A program made the translations under genes and the position numbers. The notes under the pieces were generated by a model. It made no database searches, was not told where the DNA came from, and was given only the letters and a program-made list of their open reading frames with translations. A stretch of DNA of 64,000 nt from Nocardioides daedukensis (GTDB taxonomy: Bacteria; Actinomycetota; Actinomycetes; Propionibacteriales; Nocardioidaceae): the NCBI RefSeq assembly GCF_013408415.1, contig NZ_JACCAA010000001.1:3720001-3784000 (forward strand), written 5' to 3'. Below are positions 26,730 through 36,567 of the stretch, one piece after another (positions within the stretch are counted from its first letter, which is position 1; each line of letters begins with the position of its first letter).

Positions 26730-26800
26730 GGCGGGTGGGGCTCGAACCCACGACCCAAGGATTATGAGTCCTCTGCTCTAACCGACTGAGCTACCGCCCC
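26727..26800 (-). tRNA. tRNA with CAT anticodon (Met elongator, or Ile2)
   Basis: Reading the minus strand: acceptor GGGGCGG with CCGCCCT (a G-U at 1:72), D-arm GCTCAGTCGGTTAGAGC, anticodon loop CTCATAA with CAT at 26764-26766, and T-arm GTGGGTTCGAGCCCCAC. Position 73 is A; CCA is not encoded. CAT is used by elongator Met, initiator Met and lysidine-modified Ile2. The 1:72 pair and lack of three GC pairs flanking the loop argue against initiator. Elongator Met is most likely, Ile2 possible. Overlaps the hrpB stop codon by 3 bp. Confidence 0.93.
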
Positions 26801-26871
26801 TCAAGCGGAGGACAGCCTATCTGCGCGCGTCCCGTCGCCTCCGGGCACCCGGCCGTGCGGCGGACGGGAGG

Positions 26872-27393
26872 TCAGCCGATGAACTCGACCGCGTAGGTCG
26901 GGCCCACGGGTTGCTCGGCGCGCTGGAGACCCTCGCGATAGTTCACGGTGACGCGCCCGATCTCGACCTTGGCCGCGCTCGAGGACTCGACGCTGAGCAT
27001 CAACTGGTCCGTGCCCAGGCGCAGGTCATTGCCCTCGGCCTCGACCACGTCGGTGCAGAACCGGGTCGGATCGGTGGTCTCCGCGATCGAGCCGCCCTTG
27101 CAGATCCACGCCTTCGCCGTCACCCCGGGTGCGGAGGCCTTCGGGATCTCCACGTCCTTGACGGTGAGCTCGCGCCCGGCCTGGGAGCCGTTGGTGACAC
27201 CCAGGTAGACGGATCGTCCGGCCTTGGTGGTCGCCGACTCCGTGCGGTCCGGGGTCGCCAGTGCCTGCGGGTGGCCGAGCCACCACAACCCGATCGCCAC
27301 CAGGGCGAAGGCGACAGGAAGCCACAGCCAACGCAGCCAGCGATGGGGGGCAACCTCAAGGGCACGGGGTAGCAGCCCCGCGTTCGAACTCAT
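26872..27393 (-). CDS. Membrane-anchored hypothetical protein
   Basis: A 173-residue protein from ATG 27391-27393 (MSSNAGLLPRALEV). One membrane helix at about residues 20-40 (WLRWLWLPVAFALVAIGLWW) precedes a 130-residue outside domain with a cysteine pair (WICKGGS and TRFCTDV). No family recognised. It is divergent from the alpha/beta hydrolase gene. Confidence 0.6.
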   Translation of the reverse strand: MSSNAGLLPRALEVAPHRWLRWLWLPVAFALVAIGLWWLGHPQALATPDRTESATTKAGRSVYLGVTNGSQAGRELTVKDVEIPKASAPGVTAKAWICKGGSIAETTDPTRFCTDVVEAEGNDLRLGTDQLMLSVESSSAAKVEIGRVTVNYREGLQRAEQPVGPTYAVEFIG

Positions 27394-27553
27394 GCGGGAC
27401 ACATTAGGCGCGCTTGGCCCGGTTTGTCCCCGGGATGACGAGGTGTCTCGCACCAACTGCGTAACGTCTGGGGTGGCTCAGCGGTTGACCCGGTCACCCG
27501 CACCTTCTGGTGCGGCCGACACCGTGCCCGCAGCACCGAGGAGAACACCGACG

Positions 27554-28474
27554 ATGACCATGCCCGAGCGCCCGCTCCTCGAGGGAACCGTGGCCGTGCG
27601 GGAGGGTCGTCGGCTCGGTTTCGCCGAGTACGGCGCCCGCGACGGCGCCACCGTGATCTGGATGCACGGCACACCCGGCGCACGTCGCCAGATCCCGGTG
27701 GAGGCCAGGGCGTACGCCGTGGCCAACGGCGTACGGATCATCGGCCTGGACCGTCCCGGGATCGGGTCTTCCACGCCGCATCTCTATGACTGCATCGCCG
27801 ACTGGGTGGGGGACCTGGAGGTCCTTGCGAACACGCTCGGCATCGAGACGATGAGCGTGGTCGGGTTGTCCGGGGGAGGTCCCTACGCGTTGGCGGCAGG
27901 CGCGTGCCTGCCGGAGCGGGTCAAGGCGGTCGGGGTGCTCGGCGGGGTGGCGCCGACGGTCGGACCCGAGGCGGCCAGTGGCGGGATCATCCAGCTCGCC
28001 GTACGTCTGGCCCCGGTGGTGACCCCGTTGCGGATCCCGCTCGGTGTCGCGCTGACCCAGCTGATCCGGTTGGTGCGTCCGCTGGCCGGTCCGGGCCTGG
28101 ACCTCTATGCGGCGGTGCAACCTGACGGCGACAAGCACCTGCTGGGCCGTCCGGAGTTCAAGGCGATGTTCCTCGACGACCTGCTGCACGGATCGCGCTT
28201 CCAGACCTCGGCCCCGCTCAACGACGTCGTGCTCTTCGCCCGGGACTGGGGTTTCCGGGTGGCCGACATCGCGGTGCCCGTCCGGTGGTGGCACGGCGAC
28301 GCGGACCACATAATTCCCTTCGCCCACGGCGAGCACACGGCCTCGCTGATCCGCGACGCCGAGCTGCACACGATCTCGGGGGAGAGCCACCTCGGCGGCC
28401 TCGGCATCGCGGAGGAGGTGCTCGGGACGCTCAGCTCGTTGCTCGAGCGCACGCCGGTGCGCCGAGCGCGCTGA
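27554..28474 (+). CDS. Alpha/beta hydrolase
   Basis: A 306-residue alpha/beta-hydrolase-fold enzyme. The start is put at ATG 27554 (MTMPERPLLEGTVAV), preceded by GAGG-type sequence. The oxyanion motif HGTPGAR is near residue 36, the nucleophile elbow GLSGGGPYAL (serine near residue 101) follows, then the acid in HGDADHIIPFAHGEHT near 265 and the histidine in SGESHLGG. The triad is complete. Substrate unknown. Confidence 0.82.
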   Translation: MTMPERPLLEGTVAVREGRRLGFAEYGARDGATVIWMHGTPGARRQIPVEARAYAVANGVRIIGLDRPGIGSSTPHLYDCIADWVGDLEVLANTLGIETMSVVGLSGGGPYALAAGACLPERVKAVGVLGGVAPTVGPEAASGGIIQLAVRLAPVVTPLRIPLGVALTQLIRLVRPLAGPGLDLYAAVQPDGDKHLLGRPEFKAMFLDDLLHGSRFQTSAPLNDVVLFARDWGFRVADIAVPVRWWHGDADHIIPFAHGEHTASLIRDAELHTISGESHLGGLGIAEEVLGTLSSLLERTPVRRAR

Positions 28475-28539
28475 GACAACACCGATTCACTGGCATTCTC
28501 GGGCAACATGGGTCACAATGACTCCATAACTACACACCT

Positions 28540-28553
28540 GTCACTCGTGTGAC
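28540..28553. promoter_or_regulatory. GTCAC/GTGAC palindrome upstream of the DUF3145 gene
   Basis: GTCACTCGTGTGAC, perfect 5-bp arms around TCGT, 67 bp before the DUF3145 start; GGTCACAATGAC lies 30 bp further up. It may be a regulator site, but no known consensus fits it closely. Confidence 0.35.
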
Positions 28554-28619
28554 TTCATCTCTGCAAGTCGATACCGCTGGGGAAGGCGTATCTCGACGCC
28601 TTGAGATGAGGAGGTCACA

Positions 28620-29144
28620 GTGACCACGACTGCTAAGCGCACCGGCAACCCAGTGACGAGGGGAATTCTCTTCGTCCACTCCGCGCCGTCCGCACTGTGC
28701 CCTCACATCGAGTGGGCAGTGGGCGGCGTCCTTGGCGTTGCCGTGAACCTTGAGTGGACCCCGCAGCCTGCGCAATCGGGGACCTACCGGGCCGAGCTCT
28801 CCTGGACCGGAGACGCCGGCTCGGCTGCTGCTGTGACCTCAGCCCTGCGCGGATGGAACCACCTCCGCTTCGAGATCACCGAGGAGCAGACCGTCTCCAC
28901 GGAGGGGTCTCGCTACTCCTTCACGCCCGAGCTGGGCGTCTTCCACGCCGTCACCGGCATGCACGGCGACATCATGATCCCCGAGGACCGGCTCAAGGCC
29001 GCCGTCGTCAAGGCCGCGCTCGGCGAGACCACGGTGCTCAACGAGATCGACAAGCTCCTCGGCAAGCCGTGGGACGACGAGCTCGAGACCTTCCGTCACG
29101 CCGGGGACGGTGCCCCCGTGCGCTGGCTGCACCAGGTCGTCTGA
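28620..29144 (+). CDS. DUF3145 domain protein
   Basis: A 174-residue soluble protein of the actinobacteria-specific DUF3145 family, with typical start RGILFVHSAPSALCPHIEWA and end HAGDGAPVRWLHQVV. In Streptomyces it lies next to the fatty-acid synthase genes, and here too it is near that cluster. Starts at GTG 28620 after GAGGAGG. Function unknown; the position suggests a link to lipid synthesis or its control. Confidence 0.88.
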   Translation: MTTTAKRTGNPVTRGILFVHSAPSALCPHIEWAVGGVLGVAVNLEWTPQPAQSGTYRAELSWTGDAGSAAAVTSALRGWNHLRFEITEEQTVSTEGSRYSFTPELGVFHAVTGMHGDIMIPEDRLKAAVVKAALGETTVLNEIDKLLGKPWDDELETFRHAGDGAPVRWLHQVV

Positions 29145-29193
29145 GGCAGCAGCGGTGCGGATCAGCGGTCCGCGCCGAGGCAAGGAGCACACT

Positions 29194-30246
29194 GTGCTCA
29201 TGTCGCTGACCCGTAGCGCAGCCCTCATCGTGTCGGTCTGCCTCGTGCTGGCCGGATGCAGCCCTGCCACCGATCGAGACGGTGGCACGCAGGATGCTGC
29301 GCCCTCCTCCAGCACGACGCCGAGCACGTCGCCGGGCACGAGTGACGGCGTACCGTCCGTGGCCGCGACCCCGACGAGTGCGCCGCACCCGGTCTCCCTT
29401 CCGGCACTGATGGACAAGGAGATCCGCGGCGAGGGCCTGAAGCGGGTGGCCGAGGTCGGCACCACCGAGGCCTACGCCCAGCACCGGGTGAGCTATCGCA
29501 GCGGGGACCTGACGATCTCGGGCTTGATGAACGTGCCGCGTGGCAAGGGACCGTTCCCCGCCGTGGTGCTGGCACACGGCTACATCGACCCGGACGTCTA
29601 TGCGAACGGCCAGGGCCTGCGCCGCGAGCAAGACCTCTTGGCGCGTGAGGGTTTCGTGACCCTGCACGTGGACTACCGCGGGCACGCGCAGTCGGATCCG
29701 TCCACGGAGTTCGAGCAGTCGTCGCGGCTCGGTTACACCGAGGACGTGATCAGCGCGGTGCTTGCCCTGCGCGCCTGGGACGGGCCCGTCGACGATGACC
29801 GGGTGGCGCTGCTCGGCCGCTCGATGGGCGGCGGGGTGGTCTACAACGCGCTGACCGTCTCCCCGGGGTTGGTCGATGCGGCGGTCGTCTTCGCTCCGGT
29901 GAGCTCGGACATGGTCGACAACTTCGAACGGTGGGGCCGCCCGAACGCGCCGTTGGCCCGGCGGATCATCTCCGAGTACGGCGAGCCGGCGGACGAGCCG
30001 GAGTTCTGGTCAGGCCTCTCCGCACGCACCTATTTCGACCGCGTGAGTGAGCCGGTGATGATCCACCACGGCACCGCCGATGACTCCTGCCCGATCGCCT
30101 GGAGCGAGGAGACCGTCGCTGCCCTCGAGGCGCAGGGGAAGGACGTGACCTACCACGTCTACCAGGACGAGCAGCACGCCTTCGGTCCCCAGTGGCCGCT
30201 CTCGATGGAACGCACCGTGGCGTTCCTGCGCAAGAACCTGGCCTGA
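29194..30246 (+). CDS. Lipoprotein alpha/beta hydrolase (prolyl oligopeptidase/dienelactone hydrolase-like)
   Basis: A 350-residue exported hydrolase. GTG 29194 is chosen because AAGGAG lies 6 bp upstream; ATG 29200 is the alternative. Signal peptide ends in lipobox VLAGCS, followed by a long Ser/Thr/Pro linker (about residues 25-65). The catalytic domain has GPFPAVVLAHGYIDP (oxyanion), nucleophile GRSMGGGVVYNAL (serine near 211), acid in HHGTADDSCPI and H in DEQHAFGPQ. Like extracellular S9 or acyl esterases. Substrate unknown. Confidence 0.83.
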   Translation: MLMSLTRSAALIVSVCLVLAGCSPATDRDGGTQDAAPSSSTTPSTSPGTSDGVPSVAATPTSAPHPVSLPALMDKEIRGEGLKRVAEVGTTEAYAQHRVSYRSGDLTISGLMNVPRGKGPFPAVVLAHGYIDPDVYANGQGLRREQDLLAREGFVTLHVDYRGHAQSDPSTEFEQSSRLGYTEDVISAVLALRAWDGPVDDDRVALLGRSMGGGVVYNALTVSPGLVDAAVVFAPVSSDMVDNFERWGRPNAPLARRIISEYGEPADEPEFWSGLSARTYFDRVSEPVMIHHGTADDSCPIAWSEETVAALEAQGKDVTYHVYQDEQHAFGPQWPLSMERTVAFLRKNLA

Positions 30247-30276
30247 GCCACGCCGCGGATCACCAGGCCGAGCGGA

Positions 30277-31149
30277 TCACCAGGGGAAGAACGGTGGCAT
30301 CTGCGAGGCCTTGCTTGTGAACTCCGGGTCGCGCTTCTCGAGGAACGACGCGACGCCCTCCTTGCCATCGGCGATGGAGGTGTAGAACATCGACAGCGAG
30401 TCCACCTGGTGCGCCACGATCGGATCCGGCGCGGCGCTGTTGCGATAGATCATCTGCCGCGCGAGTGCGACGCCGACCGGCGAGCGGTTCACCGTGAACT
30501 TCCGGGCCAGTGCGTACGCCGCCTCGAGCAGCTCCTCGGGCGGGTGCACCGAGCGCACGAGTCCACCCTCGAGTGCCTCGTCCGCACTCAGGATGTCCGC
30601 GGAGTAGATCCACTCCAGGGCCCGGGAGATCCCGACGATGCGGGGGAGGAACCAGGTGGACGCAGCCTCGGGGGTGACCCCGATCTTGCCGAAGACGAAG
30701 CCGATGCGGGCCTTCTCGGAGGCGAGGCGGATGTCCATCGCGCAGGTCATCGTGGCGCCGATGCCGACCGCGGCACCGTTGATCGCGCCGATTACCGGCT
30801 TCTTGCAGTTGAAGATGGCCAGAGTGACCCGGCCGCCGGTGTCGCGCACCCCGGCGTGGATCTCCGGGGCATCGAGCCGCTGCTGCATGTCCTCGAGCGT
30901 GGGGGACTGGGACTCGTCGAGCCCGAAGACATTGCCCTCGGCGCTCAGGTCCATCCCCGCGCAGAAGGCTCTGCCGGAACCCGTGACCACGACGGCTCGG
31001 ACGTCGTCGTCCTCACTGGCCCGGTTGAAGGCCGCCTCGAGCTCGTCGGCCATCTCGACGGTGAACGAGTTCATCGCCTCGGGCCGGTTCAGGGTGATGG
31101 TCGCGATGTTGTCGGCGTTCACGTCCCACGCGATCGTCTGATAGCTCAT
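30277..31149 (-). CDS. Enoyl-CoA hydratase/isomerase family protein
   Basis: A 290-residue crotonase-fold protein. The oxyanion loop GSGRAFCAGMDLSAEG is near residue 60, and AAVGIGATMTCAMDIRLASE near 125 builds the second half of the active site. TPEAAST provides one glutamate expected for hydratases, so activity is plausible. It ends with EFTSKASQMPPFFPW, like short actinobacterial crotonases. It is downstream of the fatty-acid operon, probably a separate transcript; physiological substrate unknown. Confidence 0.85.
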   Translation of the reverse strand: MSYQTIAWDVNADNIATITLNRPEAMNSFTVEMADELEAAFNRASEDDDVRAVVVTGSGRAFCAGMDLSAEGNVFGLDESQSPTLEDMQQRLDAPEIHAGVRDTGGRVTLAIFNCKKPVIGAINGAAVGIGATMTCAMDIRLASEKARIGFVFGKIGVTPEAASTWFLPRIVGISRALEWIYSADILSADEALEGGLVRSVHPPEELLEAAYALARKFTVNRSPVGVALARQMIYRNSAAPDPIVAHQVDSLSMFYTSIADGKEGVASFLEKRDPEFTSKASQMPPFFPW

Positions 31150-31190
31150 GACAGCAGGCTAGCGGGCGCCTGCTGACACACTGCCTGGTC

Positions 31191-32644
31191 TCAGAGCGGG
31201 ATGTTCCCGTGGTCGCCGCGGACGTCGGCGGCACCGGCGATCGCACGGGCCAGCGCGCTCCGGGTGGAGTCGGGCTGGACGATCTCGTCGACCACACCGA
31301 TGTCGACGGCCTTCTCCACACCTCCGGCGATCCGCTCGTGCTCGACGGCCAGCTCGGCCTCGACCTGGGGACGGATCTCGGGGGAGAGGTCGACCAGCTT
31401 GCGACGGTGCAGGATCCGGATCGCCGCGACCGCGCCCATCACGGCAACCTCGGCGCCGGGCCAGGCGAAGACCCGGGTGGCACCCAACGAGCGCGAGTTC
31501 ATCGCGATGTAGGCACCGCCATACGTCTTGCGGGTGACCAGGGTGACCCGGGGGACCACGGCCTCGCCGAACGCGTGAAGCAGCTTGGCGCCACGGCGTA
31601 CGACGCCGTCCCACTCCTGGCCGACGCCGGGCAGGTAGCCGGGAACGTCGACCACGACGACCAGCGGGACACCGAACGCGTCGCACATCCGCACGAAGCG
31701 GGAGGCCTTCTCTGCCGACGCTGAGTCCAGGCAGCCGCCGAGGCGCAGCGGGTTGTTGGCAACCACGCCGACGGTTCGACCGCCCATCCGGCCCAGCGTG
31801 GTGACGATGTTGGGGGCCCACTTGGCGTGCAGCTCCTGGCCGGTGCTGGTGCCGTCCTGGTTGCGGTCGAGCAGCTCCTCGACCAGCGGGTGCACGTCAT
31901 AGGCGCGCTTCTTGGACTCCGGGAGGGCGCCGGCCAGGTCACGGTCCTCGACGGCGTCGACGTCGAGGGTGCCCTGGTTGCCGAGCAGCGAGGCGACCGA
32001 GCGTGCGCGCGAGAGCGCCTCGGCCTCGGTCTGGGTGAGGATGTGGACGACGCCCGAACGGCGCCCGTGGGGCTCCGGTCCGCCGAGGCGGAGCATGTCG
32101 ACGTCCTCGCCGGTGACCGAGCGGACCACGTCCGGGCCGGTGACGAAGATGCGTCCCTCCGGGCCGAGGATCACGACGTCGGTCAGGGCCGGGCCATAGG
32201 CGGCTCCGCCCGCGGCCGGGCCGAGCACGACGGAGATCTGCGGGATCCGGCCCGAGGCCTGGGTCATGATGTGGAAGATCTCGCCCACGGCGTGCAGGGA
32301 GAGAACGCCCTCGGCCAGGCGAGCGCCGCCGGAGTGCCAGAGCCCGACGATCGGGACCTCGTCCTGCATCGCACGGCGGTAGGCGACCAGCACGGCCTTG
32401 CAGCCCAGGTCGCCCATCGCCCCGCCCATCACGGTCGGGTCGGAGCAGAAGGCCACCACCGGTGATCCGTCCACCAGGCCGCGAGCCGCCAGCATGCCGG
32501 AGTCGTCGTTCTCGGTGAGCAGCTCCAGGGAGCCGGCGTCATAGAAGGCGGTCAGCCGGTGCAGGGGGTGACGGAGGTCGTCCTCGCGTGCAGGCTTGGC
32601 GGGCTTGGTGGCGATGGTGTCGGCGGCAGGAGACTTGGCGTTCA

Positions 32645-32645
<1 letters not shown>
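31191..32645 (-). CDS. accD6: Acyl-CoA carboxylase beta subunit (AccD6-like carboxyltransferase)
   Basis: A 484-residue carboxyltransferase that moves CO2 from biotin to acetyl- or propionyl-CoA to make malonyl- or methylmalonyl-CoA. Conserved features: the oxyanion glycines in HSGGARLAEG and GPAAGGAAYGPALTD in the N-terminal half, and GYLPGVGQEWDGVVRRGAKLL in the C-terminal half, where the acceptor acyl-CoA binds. It is the last gene of fabD-fabH-acpP-fabF-accD, the place of accD6 in mycobacteria, so its likely role is malonyl-CoA supply for the same operon. The ATG overlaps the fabF stop. Confidence 0.85.
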
Positions 32646-33898
<1,253 letters not shown>

Positions 33899-33961
33899 GG
33901 GGATTCCTTGTGGGTCGCGGTGAGGGGGATGCGGGTCTCGAGGGCAATCAGGCCGCTGGGT

Positions 33962-34207
33962 TCAGGCCTGGGCCTTCTCTATGAAGGAGACGGCGTCGCC
34001 GACGGTCTTCAGGTTCTTGACCTGGTCGTCGGGGATCGAGACGCCGAACTTCTCCTCGGCGGCCACGACGACCTCGACCATGGAGAGCGAGTCGACGTCG
34101 AGGTCATCCACGAACGACTTGTCGAGCTGGACGTCCTCGGCGGGGATGCCGGCGACCTCGTTGACGATCTCGGCGAGGTCGGTGCGGATCTCTTCGGTGG
34201 TGGCCAT
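33962..34207 (-). CDS. acpP: Acyl carrier protein
   Basis: An 81-residue acidic protein, ATG 34205-34207 (MATTEEIRTDLAEIV). The phosphopantetheine serine is S40 in DVDSLSMVEVV (the DSL motif). Carries the growing acyl chain between fabD, fabH and fabF enzymes of this operon. Longer upstream translations are not supported by an RBS; this ATG has AAGGAG-type sequence. Confidence 0.95.
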   Translation of the reverse strand: MATTEEIRTDLAEIVNEVAGIPAEDVQLDKSFVDDLDVDSLSMVEVVVAAEEKFGVSIPDDQVKNLKTVGDAVSFIEKAQA

Positions 34208-34271
34208 GCGTGTTTCTCCTTGGGTGGGTTGTGCGCTGTGATGGATGGTGCTGCTTCGGTGTGGTGCGAAC

Positions 34272-35291
34272 CTAGGGAACGGTGACGACCTGGGCGGCGT
34301 ACGCCAGGCCGGCACCGAACGCGATCAGCAGGGCGGTGTCGCCGCTGCGCGCCTCGCCGTCGGCGATCATCCGCTCGAGGGCAAGGGGAATGGAGGCCGC
34401 CGAGGTGTTTCCCTGCTCGGCGATGTCGCGCGCGATGCGCACGCTCGAGGGCAGCTTCATGGTCCGCGCCATCGCATCGGTGATGCGCATGTTGGCCTGG
34501 TGCGGGATGAAGACGTCGAGGTCGTCCACGGTGATGCCGGCCCGGTCGAGGGCCTGCTGGGCGACCTTGGCCATCTCGAAGGCGGCCCATCGGAACACCG
34601 AGCTGCCCTCCATGGTCATGTGCGGCATCGGCGGCACCTCGCCGGTCTCGGCCGCGGTCCTCAGCACCGTGCCCCAGTCGATGTTCTGCCGGATGTAGTC
34701 GTAGTGCTCGCCGTCCGAGCCCCACACCACCGGGCCGATGGCGGGAGTGTCGCTCGGGCCCACCACCACAGCGCCGGCCCCGTCGGCGAAGATGAAGGCC
34801 GTTCCGCGGTCGGTGGGGCTGGTCAGGTCGGTGAGCTTCTCGACCCCGATGACCAGGACGTGTCCGGCCGAGCCGCCGCGGATCATGTCGGAGGCCAGGG
34901 TCACGCCGTGGCAGAAGCCGGCGCAGGCGGCGGAGATGTCGAAGGCGGCGGCCTTGTTGGTGCCCAGGTCGTGCGCGACCAGGGTGGCCACGGCCGGAAG
35001 CTGCATCAGGTGGCTGACGGTGGCGACGATGACGCAGTCGATCTGCTCGGCCTCGACGCCCGCGGCCTCGAGTGCCTGGGCGGCAGCGGCCACCGACATC
35101 GAACGGACGGTCTCATCGGGGCCGGCAAAGCGGCGCGAGACGATCCCGGAACGCTGCTGGATCCACTCATCGCTGGAGTCGATCGCCTCGACCAGCTCGG
35201 AGTTGGGGACCACCCGCTCGGGACGGTAGGCACCGACGCCGAGCAGTCGCGCATAGGGGCTGCTCGGGGCCGGGATGGTCAGTGCGGCCAT
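34272..35291 (-). CDS. fabH: Beta-ketoacyl-ACP synthase III
   Basis: A 339-residue initiating condensing enzyme joining acyl-CoA and malonyl-ACP. Triad: C123 in DISAACAGF, histidine near 258 in PHQANMRI and asparagine near 289 in EQGNTSAAS. The start at ATG 35289-35291 overlaps the fabD stop (ATGA), so it is coupled. In an organism with branched fatty acids its primer is often isobutyryl- or isovaleryl-CoA; primer choice here is not read from sequence. Confidence 0.93.
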   Translation of the reverse strand: MAALTIPAPSSPYARLLGVGAYRPERVVPNSELVEAIDSSDEWIQQRSGIVSRRFAGPDETVRSMSVAAAAQALEAAGVEAEQIDCVIVATVSHLMQLPAVATLVAHDLGTNKAAAFDISAACAGFCHGVTLASDMIRGGSAGHVLVIGVEKLTDLTSPTDRGTAFIFADGAGAVVVGPSDTPAIGPVVWGSDGEHYDYIRQNIDWGTVLRTAAETGEVPPMPHMTMEGSSVFRWAAFEMAKVAQQALDRAGITVDDLDVFIPHQANMRITDAMARTMKLPSSVRIARDIAEQGNTSAASIPLALERMIADGEARSGDTALLIAFGAGLAYAAQVVTVP

Positions 35292-36475
35292 CAGGCGGCG
35301 CCCTTCGGGTGGAGTCGGAGCAACGGTTGGCCGGGCGAGACCAGGTCGCCGTCCTCGACCAGCCACTCGACGACGGTGCCGCCGTGGGCCGCGCGTACGT
35401 CGGTGTGGTCACGCAGGCTGGACACCTGGCCGATCGTGCAGGCCGCGTCGAGCTCCTCGGCGTGCGCCGCGTCCTTGTCCAGGTGGAACGTGCCCTTGGC
35501 GGGGGAGACGACCACGCGCCAGGTGGGGGTGGTCTCGATCTGGGACTGCTCGCCGTGGCGCTGGCAGAAGGCACGCGCATCGTCGAGCTGGTCCGGGGTC
35601 TTCAGGGCGAAGGTCTCGACACCCTTGAGCTGCCGCTTGATGATCCCGGTCAGCGTGCCCGCGGGCGGCATCTCCAGGACGCCGGTGACGCCGAGGTCGC
35701 GCATCGTCTCCATGCACAGGTCCCAACGGACCGGACGCGCGATCTGGCCGACGATCCGCGAGACCACCTCGCGACCGTCGTGCAGGACCTGCCCGTCGGC
35801 GTTCGAGATCACCACGGCGCGGGGGTCGTGGGTGGAGACCGACTTGGCGAGCGAGGCCAGGTGGCTCACCGCGGGGGCCATGTGCTCGGTGTGGAAGGCG
35901 CCGGCCACCGAGAGCGGCATCAGGCGCGCCTTCGCGGGGGCATCGGCAGCGAATGCCTCGAGCTGCTCGACGGTGCCGGCCGCGACGATCTGTCCGGGGC
36001 CGTTGTCGTTGGCCGGGGTCAGGCCGTGCTTCGCGATCGCGGCGAGCACCTCGTCCCGGTCGCCACCGAGGACGGCCGTCATCGAGGTGGGGCGCACCGC
36101 AGCGGCCTCGGCCATGGCGTTGCCGCGCTCGCGGACCAGGACCATCGCCTGCTCGGCGGTGATGGCGCGAGCACCGACGGCCGCGGTCAGCTCGCCGACG
36201 CTGTGGCCGGCCACGGCGCCGATCTTGCCGAAGGCCTCCGCAGGGTGCGGGAAGAGCTCGAGTGCCGCGACCAGCCCGGCCGCAACCAGCAGGGGCTGGG
36301 CGATGCGGGTGTCGCGGATCGTCTCCGCGTCCGCCTCGGTGCCGTAGTGCACCAGGTCGATCCCGGCGACGGCCGAGAGCCATTCGAATCGAGAGCGAAA
36401 GACCGGGTCCTCGAGCCAGGGGATGAGGAAACCGGGGGTCTGGGCACCTTGGCCTGGAGCAACAATGACGAGCAC
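35291..36475 (-). CDS. fabD: Malonyl-CoA:ACP transacylase with C-terminal biotinyl/lipoyl-like domain
   Basis: A 394-residue protein from GTG 36473-36475 (VLVIVAPGQGAQTPG). Residues 1-300 are the transacylase: PGQGAQ near 7, active-site GHSVGE with S92, and AGAFHTEHM with the histidine partner. Usual FabD is about 310 residues; here 75-80 further residues follow. They read SPAKGTFHLDK ... SSLRDHTDVRAAHGG and GTVVEWLVEDGDLVSPGQPL, the layout of a biotin-carrier domain (compare SPMVGTF ... EAMKM ... GTVKxILVExGxxVxxGxPL). The biotin lysine is absent: the AMKM position reads SSLR and there is no lysine between residues about 339 and 388. First gene of the fab operon. Confidence 0.88.
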   Translation of the reverse strand: MLVIVAPGQGAQTPGFLIPWLEDPVFRSRFEWLSAVAGIDLVHYGTEADAETIRDTRIAQPLLVAAGLVAALELFPHPAEAFGKIGAVAGHSVGELTAAVGARAITAEQAMVLVRERGNAMAEAAAVRPTSMTAVLGGDRDEVLAAIAKHGLTPANDNGPGQIVAAGTVEQLEAFAADAPAKARLMPLSVAGAFHTEHMAPAVSHLASLAKSVSTHDPRAVVISNADGQVLHDGREVVSRIVGQIARPVRWDLCMETMRDLGVTGVLEMPPAGTLTGIIKRQLKGVETFALKTPDQLDDARAFCQRHGEQSQIETTPTWRVVVSPAKGTFHLDKDAAHAEELDAACTIGQVSSLRDHTDVRAAHGGTVVEWLVEDGDLVSPGQPLLRLHPKGAA

Positions 36476-36542
36476 ATGTCCACTGTGCCTTGTCCGAACA
36501 CGCCATCGTGGTGACGCCACGAACGAAGTTCAGGCCCGATTC

Positions 36543-36561
36543 TTTGTCGGGTTCCAACAAA
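36543..36561. promoter_or_regulatory. Candidate FasR operator upstream of fabD
   Basis: TTTGTCGGGTTCCAACAAA, an imperfect palindrome with TTTGT/ACAAA and inner GG/CC matches, between the fasR stop (36568) and the fabD start (36475). FasR is known to bind just upstream of fabD, but the match is by position and symmetry only. Confidence 0.5.
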
Positions 36562-36567
36562 AAGTGG

